From positions 496,001 to 560,000 of the forward strand of contig NZ_JANIGL010000001.1 in the NCBI RefSeq assembly GCF_024518675.1: a DNA stretch of 64,000 bases, read 5' to 3'. Position 1 is the stretch's first letter; each line of letters opens with the position of its first letter. Of this stretch, positions 38,394-49,200 are shown one piece after another. A model generated the notes under the pieces. The model did no database searches and had not been told where the DNA came from. It saw only the letters and a list, made by a program, of their open reading frames with translations. This stretch comes from Pseudoalteromonas shioyasakiensis (GTDB taxonomy: Bacteria; Pseudomonadota; Gammaproteobacteria; Enterobacterales; Alteromonadaceae). Made by a program: the position numbers and the translations under genes.

Positions 38394-40442
38394 ATGAAAG
38401 CAATAAACCTAGCAAAGAAACACCTTAAAACAGCACTGGCGTTAAGTGTCGCACTGTCATTAACTGCCTGTGTAAACGATGATAATGATGACCAGCAATC
38501 ACCTACAACTGTTAAATTAAGAGTCATGGAAACCACTGATATACATATGTATTTATCTAACTATGACTACTTTGCACAAGCGCCATCTGAAACGCTTGGT
38601 TTTGTAAACACAGCCACATTAATTAAAGAAGCACGCAATGAGGTGCAAAATAGCGTGCTGATTGATAACGGTGATTTAATTCAAAATAGTCCACTAGGTG
38701 ATTATGAGGCAATCATTCGCAAAGACGACATTTTAAATGGTGCGACTCATGTTGTGTATAAAGCAATGAATTTGCTTGATTACGACGTGGCAAATTTAGG
38801 TAACCATGAGTTTAACTTTGGTTTAGAGTTTTTAGATGCAACATTACAAGGCGCTGATTTCCCTTACGTGAACGCAAATGTCTATATTGATGATGGCGAT
38901 GATAATGAAGCTAACGACGAAAACCGTTACACGCCTTATTATATCCAAGAGAAAATTGTTTTAGATGAAAATAATAATGAACAAACAATAAAGATTGGTT
39001 ATTTAGGCTTAACCCCTCCACAAATCATGCAATGGGATAATGCCCACCTTCAAGGAAAGGTTATTGCAAAAGACATAGTACAAACCGCTGAAAAATTCAT
39101 TCCACAAATGAAAGCTGAAGGGGCTGATATTATTATTGCTATCCCTCACTCAGGTCTAACTGCCAGTGCAAAAGAGGATTTAGCAGAAAATACAGCTCTG
39201 TACTTATCACTTGTGCCTGATATTGATGCTATTTTATTTGGCCATAACCACAGAGTATTTCCGGGCGATACAGCATATGACGGGTTTGAATATGCAGGAA
39301 TTGATAACGTCAACGGAAAACTAAACGGTGTTCCTGCTATCATGCCGGGCTTTTTTGGTAATCATTTAGGGGTCATCGACTTAGTCATTGATCCTATCAA
39401 AGACGGTGGTTGGCAAGTTGTGAGTTCAAGTGTTGAAAACCGGGCTATTAGCGGTACTGATGAAAATGGTAACTTTGTAGACTTAGCTGCAGCCGATACA
39501 GACGTCGCAGCAGCCATAGAACTTGAACATACAGCAACCATTGAGTGGGTTAGCGAACCTTTTGCAAAAATTTCTGCACCGATTTATAGCTTTTTTGCCC
39601 TCGTACAAGACGATCCTTCCATTCAAATTGTCTCTGATGCTCAAATAGCCTGGGGCCAAGCATTTATTCAAGGTACAGAACTTGATGGGTTGCCGGTACT
39701 ATCTGCAGCCGCTCCTTTTAGAGCCGGCCGCAATGGTATTGAAGACTACACAAACGTTAAAGCCGGTGATATTGCACTATTAGACACAGTGAGTCTCTAT
39801 GTTTACCCAAATACGATTCGTATGGTACGTGTTACAGGTAGTGATGTAAAAGAGTGGTTAGAGCGCTCTGCTGGTCAATTTAATCAAATTGATATTACTA
39901 GCAGTGAACAGCAAAATTTACTCGATACAACATTCCCATCATTTAACTTTGATATTATTGATGGTGTCACCTTTGAAATTGATGTAACTCAGCCTAAGCG
40001 TTATGACAATGATGGTAACTTAGTGAATGCAGACAACTCACGCATTACCAACTTACAATACAATGGTGAAGCAATTGATTTAGATGCAGAGTTTTTAATC
40101 GTCACAAATAACTACCGCGCTTCAGGCGGCGGTAATTTCCCCGCGATAGATGGCACTAGCCGTGAAACATTCGAAGGGCCAGACGAAAACCGTGGAGTGC
40201 TTAGAAGCTACATCATTAATGAAGCAGCCAACAGCTCTGAAGGAAGTATTGACCCTTCAGCAGATAACAATTGGCGTTTTGCCACAGTCACAACTCAGAC
40301 ACAGTTAAATGTGGTGTTTAGAACATCACCACTTGATGAAGTAGCTGACATTGCACAAGCACTACCAGCCGTTAGCCCAACCTCACCGTTGATGCTCGAT
40401 GAAAATGGTTTTGCCCTTTATAACATAGATTTAAAGCAGTAA
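38394..40442 (+). CDS. cpdB: 2',3'-cyclic-nucleotide 2'-phosphodiesterase/3'-nucleotidase lipoprotein
   Basis: 682 residues. A signal peptide ends in the lipobox LTAC with lipid-modified cysteine at about 26, unlike soluble enterobacterial CpdB. A calcineurin-like metallophosphatase domain carries VMETTDIHMYLSNYDYF, DNGDLIQNSPLGDY, NLGNHEFNFG, IAIPHSG and LFGHNH, and the C-terminal 5'-nucleotidase domain includes AAPFRAGRNGIEDY and NNYRASGGGNFPAI. The enzyme hydrolyses 2',3'-cyclic nucleotides and 3'-nucleotides at the cell surface or periplasm, allowing use of extracellular nucleotides. A terminator follows directly. Confidence 0.93.
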   Translation: MKAINLAKKHLKTALALSVALSLTACVNDDNDDQQSPTTVKLRVMETTDIHMYLSNYDYFAQAPSETLGFVNTATLIKEARNEVQNSVLIDNGDLIQNSPLGDYEAIIRKDDILNGATHVVYKAMNLLDYDVANLGNHEFNFGLEFLDATLQGADFPYVNANVYIDDGDDNEANDENRYTPYYIQEKIVLDENNNEQTIKIGYLGLTPPQIMQWDNAHLQGKVIAKDIVQTAEKFIPQMKAEGADIIIAIPHSGLTASAKEDLAENTALYLSLVPDIDAILFGHNHRVFPGDTAYDGFEYAGIDNVNGKLNGVPAIMPGFFGNHLGVIDLVIDPIKDGGWQVVSSSVENRAISGTDENGNFVDLAAADTDVAAAIELEHTATIEWVSEPFAKISAPIYSFFALVQDDPSIQIVSDAQIAWGQAFIQGTELDGLPVLSAAAPFRAGRNGIEDYTNVKAGDIALLDTVSLYVYPNTIRMVRVTGSDVKEWLERSAGQFNQIDITSSEQQNLLDTTFPSFNFDIIDGVTFEIDVTQPKRYDNDGNLVNADNSRITNLQYNGEAIDLDAEFLIVTNNYRASGGGNFPAIDGTSRETFEGPDENRGVLRSYIINEAANSSEGSIDPSADNNWRFATVTTQTQLNVVFRTSPLDEVADIAQALPAVSPTSPLMLDENGFALYNIDLKQ

Positions 40443-40463
40443 TCATTTTACTACAATAAAACA

Positions 40464-40497
40464 AGCCAGTTGTTAGTATAAACAACTGGCTTTTTAC
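40464..40497 (+). terminator. Intrinsic terminator after cpdB
   Basis: AAGCCAGTTGTT and AACAACTGGCTT form a 12-bp stem followed by TTTTA. Confidence 0.88.
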
Positions 40498-40516
40498 TTT
40501 CTCATTTTCGAAATTT

Positions 40517-40685
40517 AACTTTGCCAACTTGCTAACTCAAATAATCACAGCTAAAGCAAGTTCCTACAAGATAAATTAAGCACTACGCTAATCTCTGCCT
40601 CGCAAACTTTACTCTTGCTAACTCGCAAACTGAAACAATCACAGCTAAAGCAAGTTCCCAGATAATAAATTTAACACCGAGCTAA
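40517..40685. repeat. Two degenerate copies of a ~75-80-bp REP-like repeat
   Basis: Copies at about 40517-40591 and 40605-40685 share AATCACAGCTAAAGCAAGTT, identical in both (40543-40562 and 40637-40656), with similar flanks (CTTGCTAACTC before and (A)GATAA(A)T and ...GCTAA after). They fill the gap between the convergent cpdB and recD genes. The pattern of short intergenic repeats near a partly palindromic core resembles REP elements, and a REP-associated transposase gene lies at 56.4-57.4 kb. Confidence 0.65.
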
Positions 40686-40708
40686 ACTTAAAACTTACCG
40701 CTTAAAGC

Positions 40709-42694
40709 TTACAACTCAATCAATCTCTCATACAACCCTGATGCTCGGCTGACTGATTTATTCATAGCCATGAGTAATACTTTTTTATCAGCCACCAGCT
40801 CGAAGGTGTGTTTTGCGCGGGTGATGCCGGTGTAGACCAATTGGCGATTTATACCCGCGGTTGCTTGGTTTGCAGGGGGTAGAACCATGGCGGTGTAGTT
40901 AAACTCTGAGCCTTGTGATTTATGTATGGTCATTACATACACTTTATCGTGGGCTGGGAGCCGTGCTGGTGAAAATGCCCGTTCATTGCCCTGCTCGTCA
41001 ATAAATACCGCTTTTAGCTGGGCGTTTTCATCATGCAGTAGAATACCAATATCGCCGTTGAACAGTTTTAATTGGTAGTCGTTTTGCGCAATCATAATAG
41101 GTAAACCTAAATAATGGCGGTTATTTGCATGGATATTGATCAAGCCAAGGTTATGTAATTGCTTTTCAATACGAAGGTTTAAGCTGTTTACGCCGTAATC
41201 CCCTTCACGCACCGCGGCGAGTAATTGGTATTGTGTAAACGCATGATGAATGTCTGCACTCGGCGCGCCTTGCTTAATGAGGTTTAAATACTGGCTGTAA
41301 TGACTGGCAGCGCTTTGTACCAGTTTTTCAATTGGCTTAGTAACAATATCGTAATCTAAAACAACGTCGTTAAATTTGCCTGAATAGATTTCCTGCTCAA
41401 CATAATTGAGCTTACCTGAGTTGTTGGTGTTCACCGCAAAAGCCAGCTCGCCAATACCACTTTTAGCATCAAAGCGATAACTGTGTTGTAAGAACGCGAT
41501 GCAATCGGCTAATGCAAATGGGCTTTGCTGCGATTGTAATTTTTGCTCGCCATTAAAACACAACTGATTAAGCTCGGTGCAGCGGGCATCAGAATAACTC
41601 GGCGTTTGCCCAAGAGCCAAGCCTTGGCATAAGTCGCTCATGACACTGCCAGTATCTACCGACGCTAATTGGTCTTTATCGCCGAGTAATATTAACCTTG
41701 CGCGAGTGGGCAATGCCTCGATTAATTTAGCCATCAGTGATAAATCAACCATCGACGCTTCATCGATGATCAATACATCTACATGTAATGGGTTACTGCT
41801 GTTATGTTTAAACTTATTGGTAAAAGGATTAACCCCAAGTAAACGGTGAATAGTTTGCGCCGTTTGCGGAATGTGTGGCTCAACATTATCTGGAATATCC
41901 GCTTTTAATTGCTGCTTAGCCCCTAAAATAGATTCACTTAACCGCGCGGCGGCTTTACCAGTTGGGGCCACCAGCTTAATGCTTAGCGGCGCACTTTGGT
42001 ACAGTGATTGTAAAATGGCTAATAACTTTGTCACTGTCGTGGTTTTACCGGTGCCTGGGCCGCCGGTGATAACACTAAACCCCTTTGTGGCCGCCATAGC
42101 ACAGGCTACTTTTTGCCAGTCGAGCCCTTCTTTTGGTGCTTTATCTTCAGGAAAATAATCATTAAGTAACTTAGCAAGCGCAGCATTGTCTATTTTTATT
42201 TCACGCCTACTCATAGCTAATAACCTTGAGGCTAGCGTTTGTTCGTACCCTGCAAGGCGTGCAAAGTAAAGCCGATTACCAAATAAACACAGTGGTTGTT
42301 GCTCACCTACACTTGGGTGCGACTCTAAACTGCGAACCGCTTGATTAATATCAAACTCATCACTGAATGGGCTAACTGTATCGGGTGATGAGCCTTGTGC
42401 TTTATTAAAGTCAGATTTTCGTAAGTTAAATGGATTTTGCCAATTTACATCATCTAAATTTAAACAGCTATGCTGGCTTTGCCCTGCTAAGCACAGCAAC
42501 AAAATTAAGTTAAATACATCGTTATTGTCAGCACTGCTCGCTGCATGTTCGGTTAAAAGCTCAGCAAGTTTCACATCAACCACTCGCAGGCGCCCTTCAC
42601 TCACTAAATAGTCAATTAGCGGCACGGTATCTATCGAATTATCAGCCTCAGCGGCCATTAATGGTAATTCATTTACTACATCAACTTCGCTCAT
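40709..42694 (-). CDS. recD: Exodeoxyribonuclease V subunit alpha RecD
   Basis: 661 residues. Walker A GGPGTGKTTTVTKLLA lies near 208, DEASMVD is Walker B, and LLGDKDQLASVDTGSV and MTIHKSQGSEFNYTAMVLP are SF1B helicase motifs III and V. RecD is the 5'-3' helicase of the RecBCD complex, which resects double-strand breaks and degrades linear DNA until it meets a Chi site. Its ATG overlaps the recB stop (ATGA), so the two are coupled. It is the last gene of recC-recB-recD. Confidence 0.96.
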   Translation of the reverse strand: MSEVDVVNELPLMAAEADNSIDTVPLIDYLVSEGRLRVVDVKLAELLTEHAASSADNNDVFNLILLLCLAGQSQHSCLNLDDVNWQNPFNLRKSDFNKAQGSSPDTVSPFSDEFDINQAVRSLESHPSVGEQQPLCLFGNRLYFARLAGYEQTLASRLLAMSRREIKIDNAALAKLLNDYFPEDKAPKEGLDWQKVACAMAATKGFSVITGGPGTGKTTTVTKLLAILQSLYQSAPLSIKLVAPTGKAAARLSESILGAKQQLKADIPDNVEPHIPQTAQTIHRLLGVNPFTNKFKHNSSNPLHVDVLIIDEASMVDLSLMAKLIEALPTRARLILLGDKDQLASVDTGSVMSDLCQGLALGQTPSYSDARCTELNQLCFNGEQKLQSQQSPFALADCIAFLQHSYRFDAKSGIGELAFAVNTNNSGKLNYVEQEIYSGKFNDVVLDYDIVTKPIEKLVQSAASHYSQYLNLIKQGAPSADIHHAFTQYQLLAAVREGDYGVNSLNLRIEKQLHNLGLINIHANNRHYLGLPIMIAQNDYQLKLFNGDIGILLHDENAQLKAVFIDEQGNERAFSPARLPAHDKVYVMTIHKSQGSEFNYTAMVLPPANQATAGINRQLVYTGITRAKHTFELVADKKVLLMAMNKSVSRASGLYERLIEL

Positions 42695-45600
42695 GATGCA
42701 TCTCCTTTTTTAACCGCGGGTTGAGTAAATAAGCCATCTAAAATAGCCACTTGCTCAGTGGTGAGTTTATTAAAGAAGATGCCTTTCCCTTCACCCATCC
42801 CCCGTAAAAAGGTGTAGTACACGCCGCCTAAGTGTTGCTCTGGGCTATAATTTGCAATGCGCTGCTTTAACAAACGATGCAGCGCCACAGTGTAAATTAA
42901 GTACTGTAAATGATATTGATGGCTACTCATGGCTTGCTCAAGGGAGTCTTGTTCGTAGTCGCTTGGCTTGTTCCCTAAGTAATTCGATTTATAGTCCAAA
43001 ATATAATATTGGCCTTCAAAGCAAAATATTAAATCAACAAAGCCTTTTAATAAGCCTTTAACATTCAAAAACTCAAGGTTACTTTGATTAAAACCAAAGT
43101 GTTTTATAAGCACGGCATTAAGCTGTTTAGCGTTTAAACTCTCAAGGGGTAAATTAAACTCCATCTCGACCAAGCAATCACTCGGTGGCAGTACACTTAA
43201 ACTAAGCCCCTCGTCATTGAGTGGGCATTGCAGGGCGCTCTGTATCCACTGCTCTGCAGTTTCTTGCCAGCTACTATCTATGTGGTATTTTTTTAAGCTT
43301 TTTTCGACTACACAAGCTAAGTCTTGCTCACTGTTAGTTGGATGCGATATCGGGCTGGTAAAATCAATCTGTTCAAAAATTTCATGTAAGCAGCTACCGG
43401 GTTTTGCCCCTTTAGGGAAACTATATGGCGATTTAACGTCTTCTTGCTCTGCAGCAAATTCATCTTTTTCGTGATCTTCATCACTGCGCCCAGGTTGTAT
43501 ATGATCAGTGTGTTTTTTAAAACTCAAAGCACTAAAGCTGGTGGCACGCCAATCTTTTTCAATATCTACTGTCACATTATTAATGCTGAGATTGTGACTT
43601 GAGCTTTGCGTTGAAGTCAATTGCAACGTGCCCTGCTGTTGCAACTCATCACTGGTAAATTCAGTGTATTGCATAGCTTTGTTTTCGTCGCAAAACTCTT
43701 TTAAGTGGCTACGCCATACTTCGCTGCTGGTAATATCGAGCCCTGCGAAGAGTACATGGCCCAACGAGCTACTTTGTATTGCCAATCGCTTACTCTGCCC
43801 TTGTCCTAAGTTATACATGCCAATGGCACAAAAATGAATGGCCCGCGTGAGTGCCACGTACAATAAGCGTAAATCTTCTGCTAGGCGCTCTTGCTCAGCT
43901 TTTTGCAGGGCATCATCCGCTTTACTTAAATCGTAAATAAGTTGCCCATTTTTATGATACAAAGCCTCTTTGGTTTCACGGTAACCACTTGCAAATGGCA
44001 TAAACACCAGCGGGAACTCAAGCCCTTTTGAAGCGTGCATGGTTACAATGCGCACTAGGTTTGCGTCACTTTCAAGGCGAACTTGCACCGCCTCACCATC
44101 TTGTTGGCTAACCTTTTGCGCAAACCAACGTAATAGCCTTAATGTGCCCTCAAGCTCAATTTGCTTTTGTTGCAGTATTTCACTCAAATGGCGGTAATCG
44201 GTGAGCCAGCGCTCTACGTTATAACCCAAACCCTGCCACTTCGCGCTTAATTGATTGTGGCTTAACAGGTGCTCTAGCATCGCCATAGCACCTTGTTTGT
44301 GCCACAGCGTCGTTAAGTAAGCAAAAAAGTGAAGGTACGATTGCCACTGCTCTTCATCGTCAGCCAGCGCGTAAATCTCGTTATAACTTAAACAAAATAG
44401 CGGCCCCGCCAATACACCGCGCAGTAATGATTCATTGTATTGACCATGCAATGCGGTTAAAAAGTTAAGTAAATGATGGCTAAGCTCTTGGCTAAATACG
44501 CTATCGCGAGATAAATACACACTGGCAATTTTAGCGTCGCTCAGCGCTTTTTTAATAATTTGCGCCTCTAATCGGTCGCGTACCAAAACACAAATATCGG
44601 CAGCGGTTACAGGCTCATTACCAATGCAGGCACGGCCTTGTTGCGCTTGGCTTAGCAAAGTGACGACTTTATTGGCAAAGTGGCTAGCTAAATGTTGCTG
44701 CCCAACCCCTTTGTTGGTGGGTTTTTTACTGTCATCGGCGGCTGTGTCGGCAAATACACAAAACTCAAACGCCTTGGCGGGTTTGCCGTCTATTAAAAAG
44801 GATTCTTTCTCTTTTTTACCTTTGGCTGCAACCGGATTAAATGGAATGGCCTCATTATAAATAAAGCTGTTGTCGTGCTTGGCAAATAGCTTATTTACAC
44901 TGCTTACTACATCACTACTTGAGCGAAAATTAGTGCCTAAGGTAAATTGTTGCTCCTTCGCAACCGCATGCTTTGCGCCAATATAGGTAAAAATATCCGC
45001 GCCCCTAAAGCCGTAAATTGCTTGTTTAGGGTCGCCAATCATCGCAAGTGTGGTATTTTCTTGGCCATAAATTTTACTAAAAATACCGTATTGAATTGGG
45101 TCGGTATCTTGGAATTCATCAATCATCGCCACGGGGAATAACTGGGCTATTTTTTGCGAAAGTGTATCGCCTTGCTCACTGTTAAGCGCACTGTGTAAAT
45201 TACTTAATAGATCATCAGGGGTGATCACACTTTGCTCTGTTTTACGTTTAACAATGGCTGTTTTAACCCAGCTTGCAGCATGTTGAGCAATGGCTATACC
45301 AAGCCCTTCGTTAATAGTACCGCTTAGCTTGGCAAGTTCATCAAATTGGGGCAGTAATTCATGGCTAAATAAAGGCTGATTCTTTTTATAGTTAGCCGGG
45401 TCACTTAAGTTATCAGTGCTCCACACTTCAAACGAATACTTACTTGTGCCAAATTTAAAAAATAGCTCATCACCATGGCAAAAATCCTCAAGCGCTTGCA
45501 GGCTGCCTTTACGTCCCGGAGTTTTAGAACCACTGAGACCTGACGCTTTAATTGCAGCAATAAACTCCCTGTCTAAACACGCTTTTTTAAAGGTGGGGAT

Positions 45601-46281
45601 TTTAGCTAAGTACTCTTCACGTGCTTGCCATACATCATCAAGTTTGATCGTCGGTGTAATGAGCGCATTACCTTTATTTAGTAAACTCGCTACCTGACTA
45701 AATAGTGATTCAGGTGCTGGGAATACATCCAAAATGGCATCAGTTTTTTCTTTATTTAACGGGTAGACAAAAGTACGCCAAAAATCTTTAATGGTCTCAA
45801 GTAGAATTTCGCGCTCGTCGAGTATAAATTCTAAATTAAACGCCACGCCAGACTCAAACGCATGTTGTTTGAGCATGCGCTGACAAAAACCATGAATAGT
45901 AAAAATGGCCGCTTCATCCATCGATTTTGCCGCTGCATCGAGTAAATCAAAGGCGCGGTGTTTATCTTCGATACTTGCAATGATTTCGCTTACCAAATCA
46001 TCTTTGGTTTTAAGCCCCAGTAATGCATCACGCGCTGCGATTATACGAGCGCGTACCCTGTCTTTAATTTCTTGTGTTGCAGCCTCGGTAAAAGTTACAA
46101 CCAAAATTTGTTCCACGCTTAGTGGCTTATTGACCTCACAATACGGATCATCCGCTATTTGCATGCCAAGTAAGTAACGTAAATACAAGCCAGTAATCGT
46201 ATAGGTTTTACCTGTGCCAGCACTAGCCTCAATTAAACTTTGCCCCGTAAGTGGCATTGTGAGCGGGTTAAGCGCTTGCAT
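42691..46281 (-). CDS. recB: Exodeoxyribonuclease V subunit beta RecB
   Basis: 1,196 residues from the ATG at 46281, which has AAGGAGAGTGATT upstream inside recC; the frame continues eight codons further. Walker A is IEASAGTGKTYTITGLYLRY at about 18, UvrD-type motifs include MIDEFQDTDPIQYGIF, IGDPKQAIYGFRGAD and VTMHASKGLEFPLVF, and the C-terminal nuclease domain has the catalytic YILDYKSNYLG near 1,100. RecB is the 3'-5' helicase and the only nuclease of RecBCD and loads RecA after Chi. It overlaps recC by 14 bases. Confidence 0.97.
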   Translation of the reverse strand: MQALNPLTMPLTGQSLIEASAGTGKTYTITGLYLRYLLGMQIADDPYCEVNKPLSVEQILVVTFTEAATQEIKDRVRARIIAARDALLGLKTKDDLVSEIIASIEDKHRAFDLLDAAAKSMDEAAIFTIHGFCQRMLKQHAFESGVAFNLEFILDEREILLETIKDFWRTFVYPLNKEKTDAILDVFPAPESLFSQVASLLNKGNALITPTIKLDDVWQAREEYLAKIPTFKKACLDREFIAAIKASGLSGSKTPGRKGSLQALEDFCHGDELFFKFGTSKYSFEVWSTDNLSDPANYKKNQPLFSHELLPQFDELAKLSGTINEGLGIAIAQHAASWVKTAIVKRKTEQSVITPDDLLSNLHSALNSEQGDTLSQKIAQLFPVAMIDEFQDTDPIQYGIFSKIYGQENTTLAMIGDPKQAIYGFRGADIFTYIGAKHAVAKEQQFTLGTNFRSSSDVVSSVNKLFAKHDNSFIYNEAIPFNPVAAKGKKEKESFLIDGKPAKAFEFCVFADTAADDSKKPTNKGVGQQHLASHFANKVVTLLSQAQQGRACIGNEPVTAADICVLVRDRLEAQIIKKALSDAKIASVYLSRDSVFSQELSHHLLNFLTALHGQYNESLLRGVLAGPLFCLSYNEIYALADDEEQWQSYLHFFAYLTTLWHKQGAMAMLEHLLSHNQLSAKWQGLGYNVERWLTDYRHLSEILQQKQIELEGTLRLLRWFAQKVSQQDGEAVQVRLESDANLVRIVTMHASKGLEFPLVFMPFASGYRETKEALYHKNGQLIYDLSKADDALQKAEQERLAEDLRLLYVALTRAIHFCAIGMYNLGQGQSKRLAIQSSSLGHVLFAGLDITSSEVWRSHLKEFCDENKAMQYTEFTSDELQQQGTLQLTSTQSSSHNLSINNVTVDIEKDWRATSFSALSFKKHTDHIQPGRSDEDHEKDEFAAEQEDVKSPYSFPKGAKPGSCLHEIFEQIDFTSPISHPTNSEQDLACVVEKSLKKYHIDSSWQETAEQWIQSALQCPLNDEGLSLSVLPPSDCLVEMEFNLPLESLNAKQLNAVLIKHFGFNQSNLEFLNVKGLLKGFVDLIFCFEGQYYILDYKSNYLGNKPSDYEQDSLEQAMSSHQYHLQYLIYTVALHRLLKQRIANYSPEQHLGGVYYTFLRGMGEGKGIFFNKLTTEQVAILDGLFTQPAVKKGDAS

Positions 46282-49200
46282 AATCACTCTCCTTAGCGTT
46301 ATCAATTAATGGCGTAAGGAGTGTATTGCTCCAATTAGTAAATTCTTCTTGGCAATCTAATAGCGATTGCGTAGTTAAACGAATGTACGGGTTTTCTCCC
46401 TCGCCTCGGCCAATGTATTGTGGGCTAAATTTATTAATCGCTTTATTAATATCGCCCTCAGTTTTTACGAACTCATAACTACTGGCCGGAAAAAATGCCA
46501 CTGGCGATTGCCTAAGCGCCGCGTATAAACTAAGCCATTGGTTTAATTGTTGCTGTGCATACTCTGCATCCATCGGCGCAAAAGCGATTTGCTTATCTAA
46601 ACCTAAAATTAAAGTTTCCACAGGGTGACCCATCACTTGAGCCGTTAAATGATAAATAAAGCCTTTAATTAGATCTTTGGCTTTAATACTGGCACTTCTG
46701 TAAAACACTTGTTTTTGCAAGTAAATATGATTGAGCCAGCCTTCAAGTTGGCTGCTTTGCGTTTTACCATCAGCATCCTCACAGTTAAGTGTTAAAGACA
46801 CTTCAACGGGCTCATTTTTGCCAGTCGCAATATGGGTTTTCACTTGCCCTGCAAGCGCGTCAACCCGGTGCTCCATACTTTCAAAAATCAAGTCACCGAC
46901 ATGAGCTTGGGGCAGTTCCCCTCGTTGCAATATTTGTTCGCGACTCAGGGGCCTATCAAAAATGGCCGCTTCAAGTATTTCATCTAAATAAAAATAACGT
47001 TTAAGGGCATCAACACTAAACGGCTCTTCATCTTTCGCCACATCGTTAAACTCAGGTAAGCGTAGGCCCAAGGTTTGCTGATAAAAGCTTTCATGGGGGT
47101 TACATACACTGCGAATAAACACATCAAGATCTAAACTCTCAGGCATAACAACATTAAGTTTGCTAAGTGGCTCAGGCGTTATAGCTTCTGCCGGTAACCA
47201 TACTGGGTTATAGCTGTGCTCACTAAACGCTAATTGCGTTGATGTTTGCTCGCTTGGCATATAATAATGGCGATTAAATGGCTGTAGGCGCTGCGCTTTA
47301 ACTAAACAGTCTGGCAGGGTTCGCTCGCTTTGCTCAGTTAAGGTAAAGCTTCGGCCAATGTATTCTAATAACTCACTTACTAGTGTTGATGGCATACGTG
47401 GTTGGTTGTCAAAACACGAACGACCAATATAGCTCATATATAAATTATCGCGGGCGCTCAGGAGCGCTTCTAAAAATAGATAACGGTCATCGAGTTTTCG
47501 TGATCGGTCACCTTTTTGCTTTTTAGAATACGGCACCAAATCAAAACCTATGGGTTGCACAGTACGCGGGTAGTCGGCATCGTTTAGCCCTAGCATGCAC
47601 ACTACTTTGAATGGTACGGCGCGCATCGGCATCAGCGTACAAAAGTTAACTTGGCCGACTAAAAATCGCTGGCCAACGCCCTTTTCTTGAATGCCTTGTT
47701 TGATTAAGTAGCTGACAATGCGCTGCGACACCGCTTGAGTATAATCACCGTTTTCATAGTGTTTTTTCAGCTCATCGAGTACTTTTTTAAGTACTAAAAG
47801 ATCCCAGCTGTCATCGCTTTCACTTTCATAAATGGCTTCAATCAGCTCATCTAAAATATCGGCTTTATTGGTAAGGGTGTCATCTGGGCTTAAGCGTTCT
47901 TCAAATGTTTGCAGCACATCAATAAAATGCACCAGTTTATTGAGCGTATCGAGCGCCATGCCTTCTACTTCATCGGCGCTGTAAATGCCCGCAAATGGGA
48001 TTTGCTCATCGCGCTGTGCGATACCAAGCAATAAACGGTTTAAGCCATGTTGCCAGGTGTTTAAATCTATCGCAGGTAAATCAAAGCCACTTTTATGCTC
48101 AGCGTTAATGCCCCACTTTACCCCTACTCGCTCCAGCCAGTATTGAATTTGCTCGTACTCATGAGGCTCTAAACTAAACTTTTCGGCAATTTGTGTTACT
48201 TGCAGTAAATCTAAAATATCAGACACGCCAAAACGCGAAAACGGTAAATTGGCTAAACTGGCAAACGAACTCAGTACTGGTTTTTCTTGCTCGATGGCTA
48301 AATCAGCTAACGCATACGGAATATGGCGCTTGCCATGAGCACCGCCAAATACCGCCTCGATATACGGGCTGTAGGTGCCCACATCAGGCATCATTACTAT
48401 GATGTCTTTTGGCGTGAGTGTTGGGTTTTGATGAAACAAGTTAAGCAAATAATCATGCAGGCGTTCAACTTCGCGCAGCGGCGTATAACAATCACTTACA
48501 ATAATGCTGGTGTCATCCTCGCGTACTGACAGTTTGCCTTTATCATTGATAAACAACTCTTTATCTAGCGTTAGTGATTCACCTTTAAATGCTAGTTGGT
48601 ATATTTCGCTTTGAATTTTACCCAGTAGTGAGTCATCAAAACTGTCGGTGAAGCCGTCAATCCAGTTAGCATCAAGTTGTACAAGCTGCTCAAAATAATC
48701 GCGGCCTAATTTACCCCACGATGACAGCAGCGGATTACCAATAAAGTAATATTCTTCATCGGGTTTATTAAGCGTATGCTGAGCGGCATCAATTAACGGG
48801 GTTTTGGCGTATTTAGCGGTGATTTTTGCTGCGGTTTTTTCATCAACCACATCACCCCAATAATGTTCACTTGGGTTAAAAAAGAATAAAAACACCTGCG
48901 TTTTTTTACTTAGTGCATCAAAAATTTCCAGTTGAGAGCTGGCTATGGCCGATATACCAAATAGGCTAATGCGTTTTGGCAATAGGCTCTCGTCCATGGT
49001 TTCAAGTGCTGCCAGTAATTTACCTTGCATATTGGCACGATGAAACTGGCTTTGCCCAAGATCACTACTTAAAGCAACAATGCGTCGCCATAAATCGGGC
49101 TGCCAAGGAGAAATACTAATGTCTACGTCATCTAGGGCATCTTTGCCGCTATCCCATGTTGCAATCCAATGTGGGCGATACATTAAATATTGGTCGTACA

